Shown here piece after piece: positions 33,118 to 45,625 of a stretch of DNA of 64,000 nt. The stretch comes from Bifiguratus adelaidae (Eukaryota; Mucoromycota; Endogonomycetes; Endogonales), in the NCBI GenBank assembly GCA_002261195.1, contig MVBO01000045.1, positions 1 through 64,000 of the forward strand, read 5' to 3'. Position numbers and translations under genes: made by a program. Under the pieces are notes generated by a model. That model searched no databases. It saw nothing but the letters and a program-made list of their open reading frames with translations, and was not told the origin of the DNA. Positions within the stretch are counted from its first letter, which is position 1, and each line of letters starts with the position of its first letter.

Positions 33118-34645
33118 TCACACGATGAAATCCTCCAGCGTCTCGCCCTCGCGTAATTGGAAGTCAATCTTGTTCTTGACAAGATACTCGTCATTCCAGA
33201 ACTTTGTGAGATGCCTTTGACCACTATCGTTCAGTATGGTGACAATGGTATGTCCAGGACCAAGTTGACGGGCAACACGGACAGCAGCAACGCAGTTAAC
33301 GGCAGAAGATGAACCAACAAATAACCCTATGTCAGTGTGATCAGGATCGGAGCCTTGAAAGACTTCTTTGCCTGGAATCCTTCAACTCAACTTACCGTCC
33401 TCCCTGACCAGAAATCGAGCCATCTTGCACGCCTCAGAGTCTTCTACTCGGAAAGCATCCTCAACATGTGCTTGGCCAAGGGCAAAGTTGCGCGTCAGCC
33501 GATTGATTCCAATTCCTTCCACCACGGTATCTACTTGATGTCGCCGACGCGTTCCCTCCGCTTCCTGTGGAGCGTACATGATGTTATGCTTGACCTTGTG
33601 GTATAGACCAGATCCCGGTGGATCGGCCAGAAAGACTTTCAAGGCCGGAATCCGCGGTTTAAGATAACTGCTAATGCCTGCAATTGTTCCTCCGGTACCT
33701 GAATGAGGCTGATTAGCACCCAAGATGCATGATCGCATACATACCAGCTCCAAGCACAATGGCATCGATCCTGCCTTCCGTTTGCTCATATGTCTCTGGT
33801 CCTGTGGTCTGATAATGCGCTTCGAAATTGGCAATGTTTTCAAATTGATCGGCAAAAAAACCAGCTGGCTTGATTGTTTCGTCTTTGGTAGTCATGACAG
33901 CTGCGTCCGCTTCATTTTGGTCCGAAGCTGCCTGGATGTCCTTGTTACCGGATGTGATACCTTTGCTGAACTCTTCGGCGCGTGTCCGCGCCAGATTCAC
34001 GAATTGCTTCTTGTCCACAATGCTGACAGGCCGCACTTTCTCAACAGTCGCTCCTAATTTCTCGAGAAGTTGATACTTTTCCTGACTCTGGTCGTCTGGC
34101 ATCACGATGTGCGCGCGATAACGCTTCGCACGTGCAATCATGGCGATGGAAATGCCGGTTGATCCGACCGTGCCTTCAAAGATGGTTGAATGTGTATGCT
34201 TTGTCAACAATCCGGACTTTTCTGCTGTTTTGATGATGTGGAGAGCCACTCTATCTTTGGCACTTCCTCCAGGGTTCAAAAACTGTTAAACGGCGTCAGG
34301 AGTTGCCAATAACCAAACCTGCCGTCTAAAACCAACCTCAGCTTTTGCCTGTTGGACAGAACGCAAGAGAGTGAGTCATTGCGCGTTCCTTCATAACATT
34401 CAAGCAAAACGTACCAAAATATCGCAACCAGTAGCTTCCGAGAGACTCCTTATGCGTACCATGGGTGTGTTGCCAACCAGTCCATCGACACCGTCTACGA
34501 TACTCTTCCTTCGCTTAACGTGTCTTATCTCAGGTTCTTTGGTGTGAGGCTGCTGAAACTGCCCATAGCCATAGAATATGCCCAGAGTGAGGGCTGCACC
34601 GAGAGCAGCACCAACGAAAAGGTCGCGACGTTCTGTCCAGGTCAT
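33118..34645 (-). CDS. MCY1: Membrane-anchored mitochondrial cysteine-synthase-like PLP enzyme Mcy1
   Basis: Five exons in gene order: 34415-34645, 34337-34348, 33745-34282, 33396-33698 and 33118-33326 (430 aa). It belongs to the PLP fold-type II cysteine synthase/cystathionine beta-synthase family, in the Mcy1 (YGR012W) branch of the outer mitochondrial membrane. The N-terminus has one hydrophobic segment (LFVGAALGAALTLGIFYGYG). The PLP-lysine motif AKAEFLNPGGSAKDR is assembled only when a 12-nt exon encoding AKAE is included. TVGSTGISIA forms the asparagine/substrate loop, GAGTGGTIAGIS the phosphate cradle, and LFVGSSSAVN the PLP-N1 serine region. The final residues are LEDFIV. The start codons of this gene and IPI1 are only 26 bp apart. 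Confidence 0.93.
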
Positions 34646-34671
34646 TGAAGCCACTTTTGAATTCTTTTTGA

Positions 34672-37579
34672 ATGGGCAAGAAACGACTTAGGGAGAAGAA
34701 GGAGGATGACTTCAAGGTAATGCTTATCCTTACTGCTTGCAGTGAGCTAATAGAGCTTCTAGAAACCAAAGTTAAAGGTTGGCAAGAAGAAGGCGGCAGC
34801 GAGCAACTTTACAGACACTGGATTCAAGTCTCGAGGTAATATGCGCAATTGTTACCATGTGCCAAAGCAAACTCTAAGCAATCTTCTTTGCAGCCATTTC
34901 CTTACCTAACCAGTCTATCTCCGAAGACAAGTCCCAACAACTCACGTCCTCCAAGAACTTGACACTAAAAGACTTGCTTGTGCACCTCCAACACTACAAC
35001 GCTAATATCAGAAAAGGTAAGGCGGGTCTAACTGCACAACGCGGACACTAAGGATACGCAGATGGATTGGAGGGCATCAAGGAGCTCTTACAGCGATATC
35101 CGACCTTACTTCAGGCGAACTTGGGAGGCTTTGTGAATGGTGTCATCAAACTATTGAGTGACGATGTGAGTCAAAGGAGGAAGCGAGAGCTTTTTTTGAC
35201 TGGTACGTATTGCTCAGGACGCCGACGTACGGAAGCAGCTTCTGGCGCTCTTGGAGGAGTACATTCGACCTCTACCACCTTCATCAATAACACCATTCCT
35301 ATCCATCTTAATCATATACACCTGTTCTGCTGCAACCCACATTCACGAAGACATTCGCGTCGATGCGATCAAGTTTATGGATCTATGGGTGAACATCGGC
35401 GGTGAAGCTGTATTGCGCGACTACTGGTCAAAGATCATTGGCAGTTATTTGAGTTTGTTACATGTTGGAGGGGAAGCAAGCAATCCGATTTCAGCAGGAA
35501 CGGCAGCTGGCAGTGTACAAAATTTTGGGTCACTGAAGAGTAAATACGTTCTCTTCAACAGCCTGCGAAACATATTACGCATTAGGTTTCTGGGACAGTC
35601 CAACGACAGGTACGTGAAGTCACTGAGGATCATGTAGGAGAAAATGTATTCATTCGTACAAACCTGTCAGAAGTTGGTTCTTTGAACGATATCTGCGCAG
35701 CGAGCAAGCAAGACGCGACTTTTCCAGGCTATCGCATCCTGATAAAGAACCCGCAAGCACATCTTGGGACAGTGATGCAAACGTATGTTTAGGGATGATA
35801 TAACCCAGCAAAAGCCTCGCTAAATTTTCCAATGCGTATTCAAAATAGCCTTCAAAGCAGCTACATCACCCTCAAGCTTTGTGCCATAACCCCTATGTAT
35901 CATTATCCGAATCTACGTTGAAGACATTCCCAACCGATCCGATCAGCTCTCTCTTTGGTACAGGCGAAGGCATGGATACGACATCACCGACGGATGGCAC
36001 AAAGGCAGCGTTCTCAAATGTTCAAGAGCATAGGAGGCAGGAGGCAAAAGTAAGGAAGCATTTTTCTATATCAGAGTTGCTGACTTTTCTTTATAGGACT
36101 TGATAACATTATTAAATCCCACCTTCCTTGCCACTTGGCTGGATAACGCTCCCAATGTTTTTTCAGCTTCGAATACCATATCTTTCACGCCATCTTTGCA
36201 AATCTTGCAAGCCCTCTTGGATATACTTGTGACACTATGGCGATGTGTCGCGACAGAAAGCAAACATGATACATCTGAAACTTGGCAAGCACCGTTCCTG
36301 CAGCAGCTTTTAAAACACTACATGATATATTTTCCTTTCGGAGAAAACGCGTCAAATGTCACAGACAGTAAGGTAAACATGTCAGATCCCGTCTTTACTC
36401 GACCTGATTAACGTTTGGTTCCAAACTCAAAGGTGGAAAGCATACTGAACGACATGAACATGCGCTTCTGCGAGCTATGCTCTTTGTTTCTGATCGCAAA
36501 CCCTGACTCCGCCTTCAAGGGAATCTTGCCTGCCGCAAACAAGAAAAGCAAGCACTCTCAGCAGACGCAGAAAGAGGGTCTTCCAACGTGGGCAGATCAA
36601 ATTGTTGACTATGTTCTGAACATCCTTGGACGAAAGGTGAGCTTTGAGTGAAGACTTTCTGGCGAGCATTGACGGTAATGTCGCATAGGAAATTGAATCA
36701 AAACAAGTTTTGCCCTCAATTGGCAAGAGGACCAAGGCAGAGAAGCAGGAACATCAGCTAACGACATGCTCTACGAGCTTCCGTTCAGAGCATCTGGTGG
36801 CTTTGTTACCCTCTTTGTGGGGCATGTTAAACTCATTGCCCGAAGGAAAAATGACTGAATTATTTGAGGTACCCCACTGATACATTGTTATTCGCACTAT
36901 TGACACCTTCTAGGCCATTCTGGATCATTGCGACGAATCAAACACACACTCTTCCACCAAGCGGATCCTGGTGGAGTTTATTGCTCAGACATATCTCGTA
37001 AGTGACAATGTCAGGAAAGAACGAATCATAGTCCCTTACAATCGCATCCTTTAGATTCAACTCAACCCTCACTATGCGGGAAACTTTCGCATTCGCTTGT
37101 TCTCATCAACAGCAAAAGCATTAGAGAATTGGATCAAGAAACTCCCTCGGTTACTTTGGGAGCTGAAAGGCAATCATTCCGACACATCTCGACTGATGCT
37201 CAAATTACTTTGCAATATCGCCACGACAAAGGACAAGAATGTATTCACGGAGGAGGTATGCCATAGACCGACATTTTATAAGCGCATGGACTTATTTGTA
37301 CAGCTTGTGAGCTCCTTGCAATTGCAAATGATTCCCCTTTTTGCCGTCAACATACCGCAGAAGGGTAAGTAGACCGTTTTGGCTCATATGACGGTCATCA
37401 AAGCAGCTGACAACGCTCAAGGGCTAATCTTGGGACCTTTCAACAAATTACCCTTGCCGCTACAACAAGACGCTGTGAATTTCCTTCACTATACCGAAGA
37501 CATTCCACCTAACGTTCAAGCTGCCGTTCGTTCCGCATTGGAAGGTAACCCAATCTTTGCAATTATGAACGCGCGCTGA
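34672..37579 (+). CDS. IPI1: Pre-60S rRNA-processing protein Ipi1/TEX10
   Basis: Fourteen exons: 34672-34716, 34763-34835, 34894-35016, 35062-35165, 35218-35609, 35671-35782, 35849-36049, 36097-36372, 36433-36636, 36689-36868, 36914-36997, 37055-37255, 37304-37364 and 37407-37579 (742 aa). Ipi1 with Rix1 and Ipi3 forms the Rix1 complex that processes ITS2 and releases pre-60S particles. The N-terminus is diagnostic: KKRLREKKEDDFKKPKLKVG, then NFTDTGFKSRAI and LPNQS. Then come TLKDLLVHLQHYNANIRKDGLEGIKELL and HEAT-like helices (DVRKQLLALLEEYIRPL). It is longer than yeast Ipi1 (334 aa) and nearer animal TEX10. The 48-nt intron 12 (37256-37303) is in frame and stop-free, so it may be partly retained. 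Confidence 0.88.
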
Positions 37580-37865
37580 ACTATGTCACAGAACCCAGCA
37601 TACCACCTATTATGATAGAATACGCTAACGATGCCATCGGTGTATAGAATCTTATCCTGTAACACGCACCTCATGACAGCAATGTGGTCACCCCAAGCGA
37701 CCAAATTGGGCAGCCTATTGCCTTTTATGGATGTTAACGTCCAATGACAGTGTTCTAGTCGCTTCTCTCAACGTTGTTCCGTTTGGATAAAGACACTCAT
37801 TCGCGACAAAGTTTCGCTCATTCTTTCCGCATACTATCAGCTTTGCCTCTCGTGGAAGTAAAGTG

Positions 37866-40800
37866 ATGACTGGAGGAATCTTTTCGGTGATCTCCAACAT
37901 CCTGTTATGGATAATAACGTTCGTGTCCTTCACTATCCCGACATGGATATATCGGATCCTGACGTGGTCGTTTACGCTTCACCTCAATTTCACGTCGCTA
38001 CTGATGATCATTGCGGTCATATCGACATTCACTTACATCCTCTTTCGATATCGTCTGCTTACAAAATATTCCAGACTCGCGCCCATCGAAGCTCCAAAAC
38101 CAGCAAGTTCTTTCGACCTTCATCCGGACTCTATATCCGAAGGAGAGTCGCCAAAGCAAGACTTTCGCAACTATCCTGACGAGTTTCTAAATGCATTTCT
38201 GTCAAGCATCAAAATTTTTGGATACATTGAGCAACCAGTCTTTCATGAGCTGGCGCGACACCTGCAGACTAGGAAGCTCTTGGCTGGCGATACTCTTTTC
38301 AAGAATCCAGAGCAGGAAAGGTCCTTTTATGTGGTTGTCGATGGAAATGTCCAGGTTTTCGTAGAGCCAGACCACTTTCCCGAACAGGAGGACGAATGGG
38401 AAGATGCAGATTCAAACGACGAATTGAAAGGCTATCATCTTCTCAACGAAGTCGGTCGTGGAGGTACACTATCAAGCTTGTTTACCATCCTTAGCCTCTT
38501 TGCAGAGAGCACGGAGAACGATCAAAGCACGCTTAGCAGCTTCTCTTCTATTCTTACTGAATCACCGAGCGGCAACAAAAACGTCAACATGAGTAGGGAA
38601 GCTTCAAGCGAAGAATGGGCATCATTGTTTCCACCAATGGACGCCGACATGCAAGCCTCACCATATAACGACTCGGCTCGGTGGGGACAGCATAGACCCG
38701 TGAAGAGCCCTCTGATCCATGAAAGCCACGTTGCCGAGTCGGACGACGAGGTTGAAGAAGAGCTTGAATCCGTCATGTCGAGCAGTGACTATGTGGGACT
38801 TGCATCTGAGGGGATGACTCGTCCACGCAAGGTATCTGCTACTCACCAGCGCTCTTATCAGAGTAGCCCTCTCGCAAAACCACCAATGCAAGGACAAAAG
38901 CATCGGCGGCATGCGTCAGTGCATCCTGGTATCGTTGCGAGAGCTACGGTAGATACCACGTTAGCTGTTATACCTGCCGAGGCATTCCATAGGTTAACGC
39001 AAAAGTTTCCGGTCTCCGCAGCTCATATTGTTCAAGTCATCCTCACCAGATTTCAACGTGTGACACTCCTCACGGGTCACAAGTATCTGGGCTTAACAAA
39101 AGAGCTTCTTCGAATTCATCGCCGAATGAGCGACTCTGCAAGCTTGGCTGCGTTGCCAGCACATTTTTACACGACCGGTAGCCTTGACAGACTGAGAAGA
39201 AAGTTCACTGGCATGGGACGAAAGTACAGTTCCGGCAACTTGGCAGATCAAAACGATCTCGGTATTCAGATGTCGAGCAATCATCACATGATACCCCAAT
39301 TACAAAGTGAGAAGCGAAAATTGAGCCGTTCTGGTACTGTCCAAGATGGTTAGTATATGGTTTATCCCCGCAAGTCAACGTTTAATCTTAGCCTGTCTAG
39401 GTCACTCTCGAAGAGGATCAGGTTCTGGCATTGGACTCGTTGATAGTCGAAATGATTATGACGAGGAAGATGATAGGCATCTTCGCGAGGCGGTATCCGA
39501 GTGCATCTATTACACCATGGGAATACGCAGTGCCGAGTCCTCTCCCGAAAGTACACCCAATATGAGCGTAGCACAATCATCTATGTCAAAAGAACCGCTC
39601 GTCCACAGTTCACCAAGGCCAGTGGATGCAACCAGCAACGGAAACGGCATCGCCGCCAAACCGCGAAAGAACACTACATCGCATAGCTACAGAGGTCTCT
39701 CCCTTCCCGTGGGCCTTGACAGCAACAATGATTCCTACTTCTCCACTTCAGTAACGGCAAATGATACTGGAAAAAGGGCCACCAAGACAGTCAAGGACAA
39801 GAGTCGGGCAGACGGCATCGAAATCCTTTACTTTGAAAGAGACGCAGTTCTCGTCAAGGAGGGGGAAAGGAATGCTGGTATGTTCTTCCTTATTGACGGC
39901 TTGTTGGATGTTTCCATCCAACCCGCCATTGCGGAGAATGTGGCGCCCGGTGTTTCCAAGACCGCAAGTGAAATCTCTGATGACAATCCGCTGAAGCATG
40001 GCAATGTGAAGGCAAATCAAGGCGAAAAAGTGAATTTCTCCAAAGGTTATCGCGAATCGATCCATGATCCCACCGAAAGATATCGTACGAGCCGACAGAG
40101 TTCCGAGAGTGAGACCATCCCGCAATCGTCAACTCCAGAGCGTCAGAATAAGCCTTTATTCTCTATCCGTCCTGGAGGCGTTGTAGGGTATTTGGAGGCT
40201 CTCAGTGGCTACCCAAGCTTCGTGACTGTGCGCGCAGCGACAGATTCATATGTTGGATACCTGAGCAAAGAGACGTTAGAGAGCATCATCGACAAGAACC
40301 CAACAGTGTTACTCACATTGGCGCGACGACTTGTCGGTGTTACTTCACCATTAAGTAAGTTCACTTGTGTTTATGGACGTTAAGGAATTCTAATGAATAC
40401 TCTAGTCTTGCACATCGATTTTGCTCTCGAATGGGTTCAAGTCAATGCAGGTCAAGTTCTCTATCGGGAGAATGACGTTAGCGATTCAATCTACTTGGTC
40501 CTCAATGGTCGTCTAAGGACGATAACCGAAAGCAGTGGTGGTGAAATACAAATTTTGGCAGAGTACGGTCAAGGAGAAAGTGTAGGAGAGCTCGAAGTAC
40601 TGAGTAAGTTGGTAGACACGTCGCGGAAGCTTTGACTGACCATTGCTTAGCTGATGCTCCACGTCCTTCGACGCTTCATGCCATTCGGGATACGGAACTT
40701 GCGCGTATGCCAAAGACTCTGTTCAATGCACTGTCTCTAGAATACCCGGAACTCAGTCTCCAGATCTCGCGACTAATTGCTCTCCGGTCAAGGCAGCTGC

Positions 40801-42709
40801 TTCATCAAGCACTTTCTACGTCTGTGAAGGGCGACAGACGTAATAAGGTCGAGCAGAAGTCCAGTACATTCCCCGAACTGAACGGCAGAAACAACGTTAA
40901 TTTGCGAACGGTTGGAGTTATACCGGTTAACTCATCTGTTCCGATAGCGGACTTTGCGTTGCGACTCAATCATGCACTGCATAATGATGTATCGGCAAGC
41001 ACCATTCTTTTGAACAGTACGACGGTCACCTCAGTGCTCGGCAAATACGCATTCAGTAGGCTTGGTAAACTTAAACTCAATTCTTGGCTGGCAGAACAAG
41101 AAGAGAAATACCGCATTGTGCTCTATGTGGCTGACAGCGGCGTAACGAGCCAGTGGACGCGTACCTGCATTCGACAAGCCGATTGCATTCTCTTGGTTGG
41201 TATGGGAGATGTTGATCCGCAAATCGGGGAGTACGAGCGATTTTTAATCAGCATGAAGACTACCGCAAGAAAGGAGTTGGTCCTCTTGCATTTTGACAAG
41301 TTTTGTGTCCCTGGCTCCACTCAACAATGGTTAAAGGCATGTTTGACGTGAATGGAATGTTAAGCTAAAGCTAACTAAATCAACAGAACCGCATGTGGAT
41401 CCAAGCGCACCATCACATCTTCATGCCCATGGGTAGACCGAGTATGAGTGGCGATTCAATGCCGCATTTTCTGCGTGCCCGCTCAAGGAAAGGAACAATG
41501 TCAACGTTGCCGACACTCTCGACGATCAAGGGACAGTTTGAAAAGTATTACTCGTCCGTCAAAGTACCGACATTTGGAGGTTTGCTCAAGAAGGGGGCGG
41601 GAGAACCCGTCAGCGGACTGGCAGGCGCTGCCAGCAATGACTTTGCCAGGCTTGGACGTCGTCTTTGTGGAAAATCCGTCGCGCTGGTTCTTGGTGGAGG
41701 AGGTGCTCGCGGTATCGGCCACATTGGCGTCATTCAGGCATTGGAGGAAGCCGGTATTCCCATCGATATCATCGGCGGCACCTCAATTGGTTCGTTCATT
41801 GGCGGTCTTTACGGACGTGAGATGGATCTGGTTTCAGTTTGGGGACGTGCCAAAATGTTTTCCGGCCGCGTCACATCTATCTGGCGTCAATTGTTGGACC
41901 TGACGTATCCGGTAGCTGCTTGGTTTACTGGACATGAATTCAATCGCGGCATCTGGAAGGTAAGCATTATCTCGTTGCCAATCACAAGCAGTCTTCTTAT
42001 CCGGGTCTATAGTGCTTCATGGACAGTCAAATAGAGGACTTTTGGTTGCCATATTTTGCTGTCACAACGAATGTTACATTCTCGCGCATGGAGATACACA
42101 CAACAGGTAAGTTCGTGCACGCTGTCCGTAGTGGAATTTTCAACATTGCTTGAAGGTTACGCATGGCGTTACGTTCGAGCGAGTATGTCGCTCTCTGGTT
42201 ACATACCTCCGCTTTGTGATAATGGAAACATGCTCTTGGACGGAGGTTACATTGACAACTTACCGGTCTCTGTGGCAAAGAATATGGGTGCCGATACCAT
42301 TATTGCGGTGGACGTAGCAAGTGCTGATGATACCAGTCCGGTCTATTACGGAGACTCCCTTTCGGGATGGTGGGCCCTGATCCAAGGCTTCAATCCGTTC
42401 TTGACCTACAAAATTCCATCCATTGCCGACATTCAGTCCCGGTTGGCTTACGTACAAAGTGTGGCCAAGCTCGAGGAGGCTAAAATGATCGAAGGTACCA
42501 TTTATGTGCGCCTACCTGTCCAGTCGTACGGAACGCTGGAATTCCAAAAGTTCGATGAGATATTCCGCGTTGGATACGAGCATGGCAAGCGAGCTATAGC
42601 GCAATGGGGAAAAGAAGGCTTTATGCCCGGTAGAGTGGCTGCCGACAATAATACTCCAGTCAAGCACCTTGGCGTAAAGGGCCGCGGCGGTCGTCGAAAC
42701 TCCATATGA
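37866..42709 (+). CDS. NTE1: Lysophospholipase / neuropathy target esterase homologue NTE1
   Basis: Seven exons: 37866-39348, 39401-40354, 40406-40603, 40651-41336, 41387-41959, 42013-42106 and 42156-42709 (1513 aa, the usual fungal length). This ER-membrane serine esterase deacylates phosphatidylcholine to glycerophosphocholine. Two to three membrane spans lie in residues 1-65. Three cyclic-nucleotide-binding-like domains follow, for example [31 protein letters not shown] and [11 protein letters not shown]. The patatin domain has the oxyanion [16 protein letters not shown], the nucleophile elbow GGTSIGS and the catalytic Asp in [11 protein letters not shown]. Intron 4 is GC-AG. Confidence 0.96.
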
Positions 42710-43098
42710 TCGCTATCGTTATTTGTTTCAATTTTGCATGAGCATACCCACATACAGTATCATGTTGTAGATATTTTGCGGCAAGCAGGCAATAGAGCAT
42801 TGACAACCCTCCAGGATCCATTCTGTTCCTGACACTGCCTAAGAGCATCAACTCAGGGCTGCAATTTGATTGGCTGAAATTATGCACAATCGGTTTATTG
42901 AATGGCCACCATTCGTCAGAAACCCCATCATGGTATGAGACGATCGCGACGACAAAGTGGGGTATTAATCAACTGTCTGATAATCTGGTAAAAAACCTGG
43001 GACTTGTTTTCATTTACTTTGCAATGCAGGGTCTCGCTAACCTGGGGACTGATATATTGGTCAATGATAGCAGGCACAAATGAGGCGACATATGTAAA
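42710..43098. other. Intergenic, 389 bp
   Basis: No convincing gene. A short open frame at 42898-43083 lacks an ATG and any recognisable motif. It presumably holds the NTE1 3' flank and the promoter of the next gene. Confidence 0.4.
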
Positions 43099-43602
43099 AT
43101 GTCCTTCTTTGCTGCCCTGCCCTTATCCTACGATATGTGGGGAGGTCGTCATAGAGCGCATGACCATTCACGACCTGGAACCTTCTCGCCGCGCATGGGC
43201 AATGTTGAACCGATACATGCTGCAGATCCTCCAACCTCAATAATCGTCATTCATCCGCCAAGGCCAATAGCGATCCTCTCTGTCGATTCCAGCAGTATAG
43301 AGCAGCGCTCAGGCACTTGTGATAGCGGCGCTCGTGCACCACAACCTAGACTGCATTCTCCCACCCAATCCTCACCACCACCCTCTTACGCAGACATTGA
43401 AATGAAACCGCCATGCTACATGACAGCCACACAGCCAAATTCATCCTTTCTGCATTCAAATGGATTCGCCAAGCGAATTGCTCGAGAAGAAGGCGCTACA
43501 AGAAGTTGTGGATACATTCTGTGGCCGTCTATTGTGATTTTGTTGGTATTGATACCTGTAGTGATCTGTATCATCGTCTTTTCCGTCCGTGAATACATGT
43601 GA
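43099..43602 (+). CDS. Unknown single-span protein with a PPSY motif
   Basis: Intronless, 167 aa from ATG 43099; ATG 43195 (MGNVEP) is an alternative giving 135 residues. No family was recognised. The N-terminal two thirds is Pro/Ser-rich and probably disordered. It contains PPPSYADIE, a PY-type ligand for WW domains of Nedd4/Rsp5 ubiquitin ligases. Near the end lies one hydrophobic helix (LWPSIVILLVLIPVVICIIV) followed by about seven residues. The layout, a PY motif in a cytosolic arm plus one membrane span, is that of many membrane adaptors for Rsp5; this role is inference only. Confidence 0.55.
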   Translation: MSFFAALPLSYDMWGGRHRAHDHSRPGTFSPRMGNVEPIHAADPPTSIIVIHPPRPIAILSVDSSSIEQRSGTCDSGARAPQPRLHSPTQSSPPPSYADIEMKPPCYMTATQPNSSFLHSNGFAKRIAREEGATRSCGYILWPSIVILLVLIPVVICIIVFSVREYM

Positions 43603-43728
43603 GCTGGTTCTTACCGATGGTCAACTTCCCAATAGATATGGTGAATGCAATAACGCGCAATGCCATGAAAACGTTCGTTGGCTTAATGATGAATGCTGCG
43701 CACTAAAATTTAGCAGCTTTTTAGTCTC

Positions 43729-45560
43729 ATGACAGCCCCACTGCAGGGCGTGTTTGACGAGCTGGCGAGCCAGACAGGCTTGCCAGCAGATCACCTAAGG
43801 ACGGCCTTCTCCATCATTCTCACTTATCCGTATGCGCTCATTTACAACCGCTTACCCGACAACCCGACCATCAAACATATCTACTCGATCGTGATCACGA
43901 CCTTGACCATGTGCTGGTTTCATCAACTTTGGAATGGCTTTGCGCAGTTATTTCTGAGTGCGCTCTTTGTCTATGTCTTTATGCGTTTCAACCAGGGGAA
44001 CAAAATGGCGCCGAGGATAGTGTTTGTCGTCGAAATGCTTCACATGTCCTATAGGTGGGTTTACCGGTCTGGCAGGACAGTCAAGGCCTCAGCGATGGAT
44101 GTTGACCGAAAGTGTGCCCAGTCATATCATTCGTCAACGGAAAGGGTATCTCGGTGACGAAGACTTTGATCATACTGGACCTCAAATGGTGATGTTGATG
44201 AAGTTGACGAGCTTCGCGTTCAATGTCTATGATGGGCAACAGGATCCTAGCGTGGGTGATCTCGCCATTGCTAAATCATGATCAGGGACTCATTACCCAT
44301 GCTTGACAGCATTTGACCGAGTATAACAAGCAAAAGATGATTAGAAAGTTTCCCTCGTTGCTCGAATACTTTGGCTGGGTATTCTTCTTTGGAGGCTTCC
44401 TTGTCGGACCAGCATTCGAGTACGCAGATTATCGCAATTTCACAGACATGAGCGTCTTTAGACAAGCGCCACCCGGAAAATCAAAGAAAATGGAAACCGA
44501 GAATGGATCAACTAGCGAAGAGCTTCCGGTGCTAAAACCGCCATTAGCGATACCCGCCCTAAAGTCCATTGGCATGTCCGCCTTGTGGCTAGTTGCATTG
44601 GTCACGATATCTCCCAGATTCACCCCATTCGACATGCTAGAGCCCAAGTTTGCTGAACAACCATTGTGGTATAGGTATGTGAGGCTTTGAACGCGAAAAT
44701 TTGGACACTGCATGCTTACTTATTGCAGACTTCTCTGGGTCCAAATGGCGAGCTTCGGCGTCCGGGTAAAGTATTACGTCGTATGGACTTTGGCCGAAGG
44801 GGCTTGTCAGTTGTGCGGTCTAGGCTTCAATGGCTACGAGAAGAACACCGGCAAGGCGCTTTGGAATCGCGTATCAAACATTGATCCAGTTGCTTATGAG
44901 AGAGCTGAGAATTGTAAGGTCCTGCTAGAGTCTTGGAATCAACGCACAAATGTCTGGCTGAGAAACTATGTCTATTTGCGCGTCGCCAAACGAGGAAAGA
45001 AACCAGGCTTCAAGAGCACGTTGGCAACCTTTGTCACGAGCGCTTTTTGGCACGGCTTCCATCCTGGCTATTACTGTGAGTAACCCAATGCAATATGCTC
45101 AATGATGCTAATCAATGCAGTGACCTTCGTCTCGGGTGCGTTGATTCAAAATATGGCCAAAAAGTTACGCCGAAATCTCCGTCCCTTGGTGTTCACACCC
45201 GATCTCAAACATGCCCTTCCGGTCAAACATTTTTACGATTTTTACGGTTGGGTAGCGACCCAATCTTGCTTTAACTACATCGTCCTTCCCTTCGTCCTCT
45301 TGAACCTTCGGGACTCGTTGACAGCCTGGAAGGCGGTTTATTTCTACGGCCATGTCGCGACATTTGCCGCCGAGATCTTTTTCATGGCAGGTGGCGCGGT
45401 TTTGCTTAAGAGCATCGAGAGGCAACGCACGGAAGCAGAGCATTTGAAGGTCAAGGACCTTCCAGCCAGACGCAACAGTCGGGTGGTTATCAGCACAACC
45501 GGCGTACCTGAATTGATGGACGAAGGCGGTATCGCTGTCGGTGATCGAAAGATGGAGTAA
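43729..45560 (+). CDS. ALE1: Lysophospholipid acyltransferase Ale1 (MBOAT family)
   Basis: Five exons: 43729-44054, 44122-44251, 44310-44674, 44729-45075 and 45121-45560 (535 aa). Ale1 is a multi-span ER enzyme that re-acylates lysophospholipids in the Lands cycle. Family features are LHMSYSH at the exon 1/2 junction, MVLMKLTSFAFNVYDG, the SLLEYFGWVFFFGGFLVGP stretch, WNQRTNVWLRNYVY and the catalytic histidine motif SAFWHGFHPGYY. About ten hydrophobic segments are visible. The C-terminal tail is hydrophilic. It fits functionally with NTE1 upstream (phospholipid turnover), though fungal gene order need not reflect that. It is convergent with the HAD gene, 65 bp between stops. Confidence 0.94.
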
Positions 45561-45625
45561 TGAAACTTATACCATACCCTCAAGTCATCGTCAAGACAAA
45601 TGTCCATAGTATACATATCTTTTGA

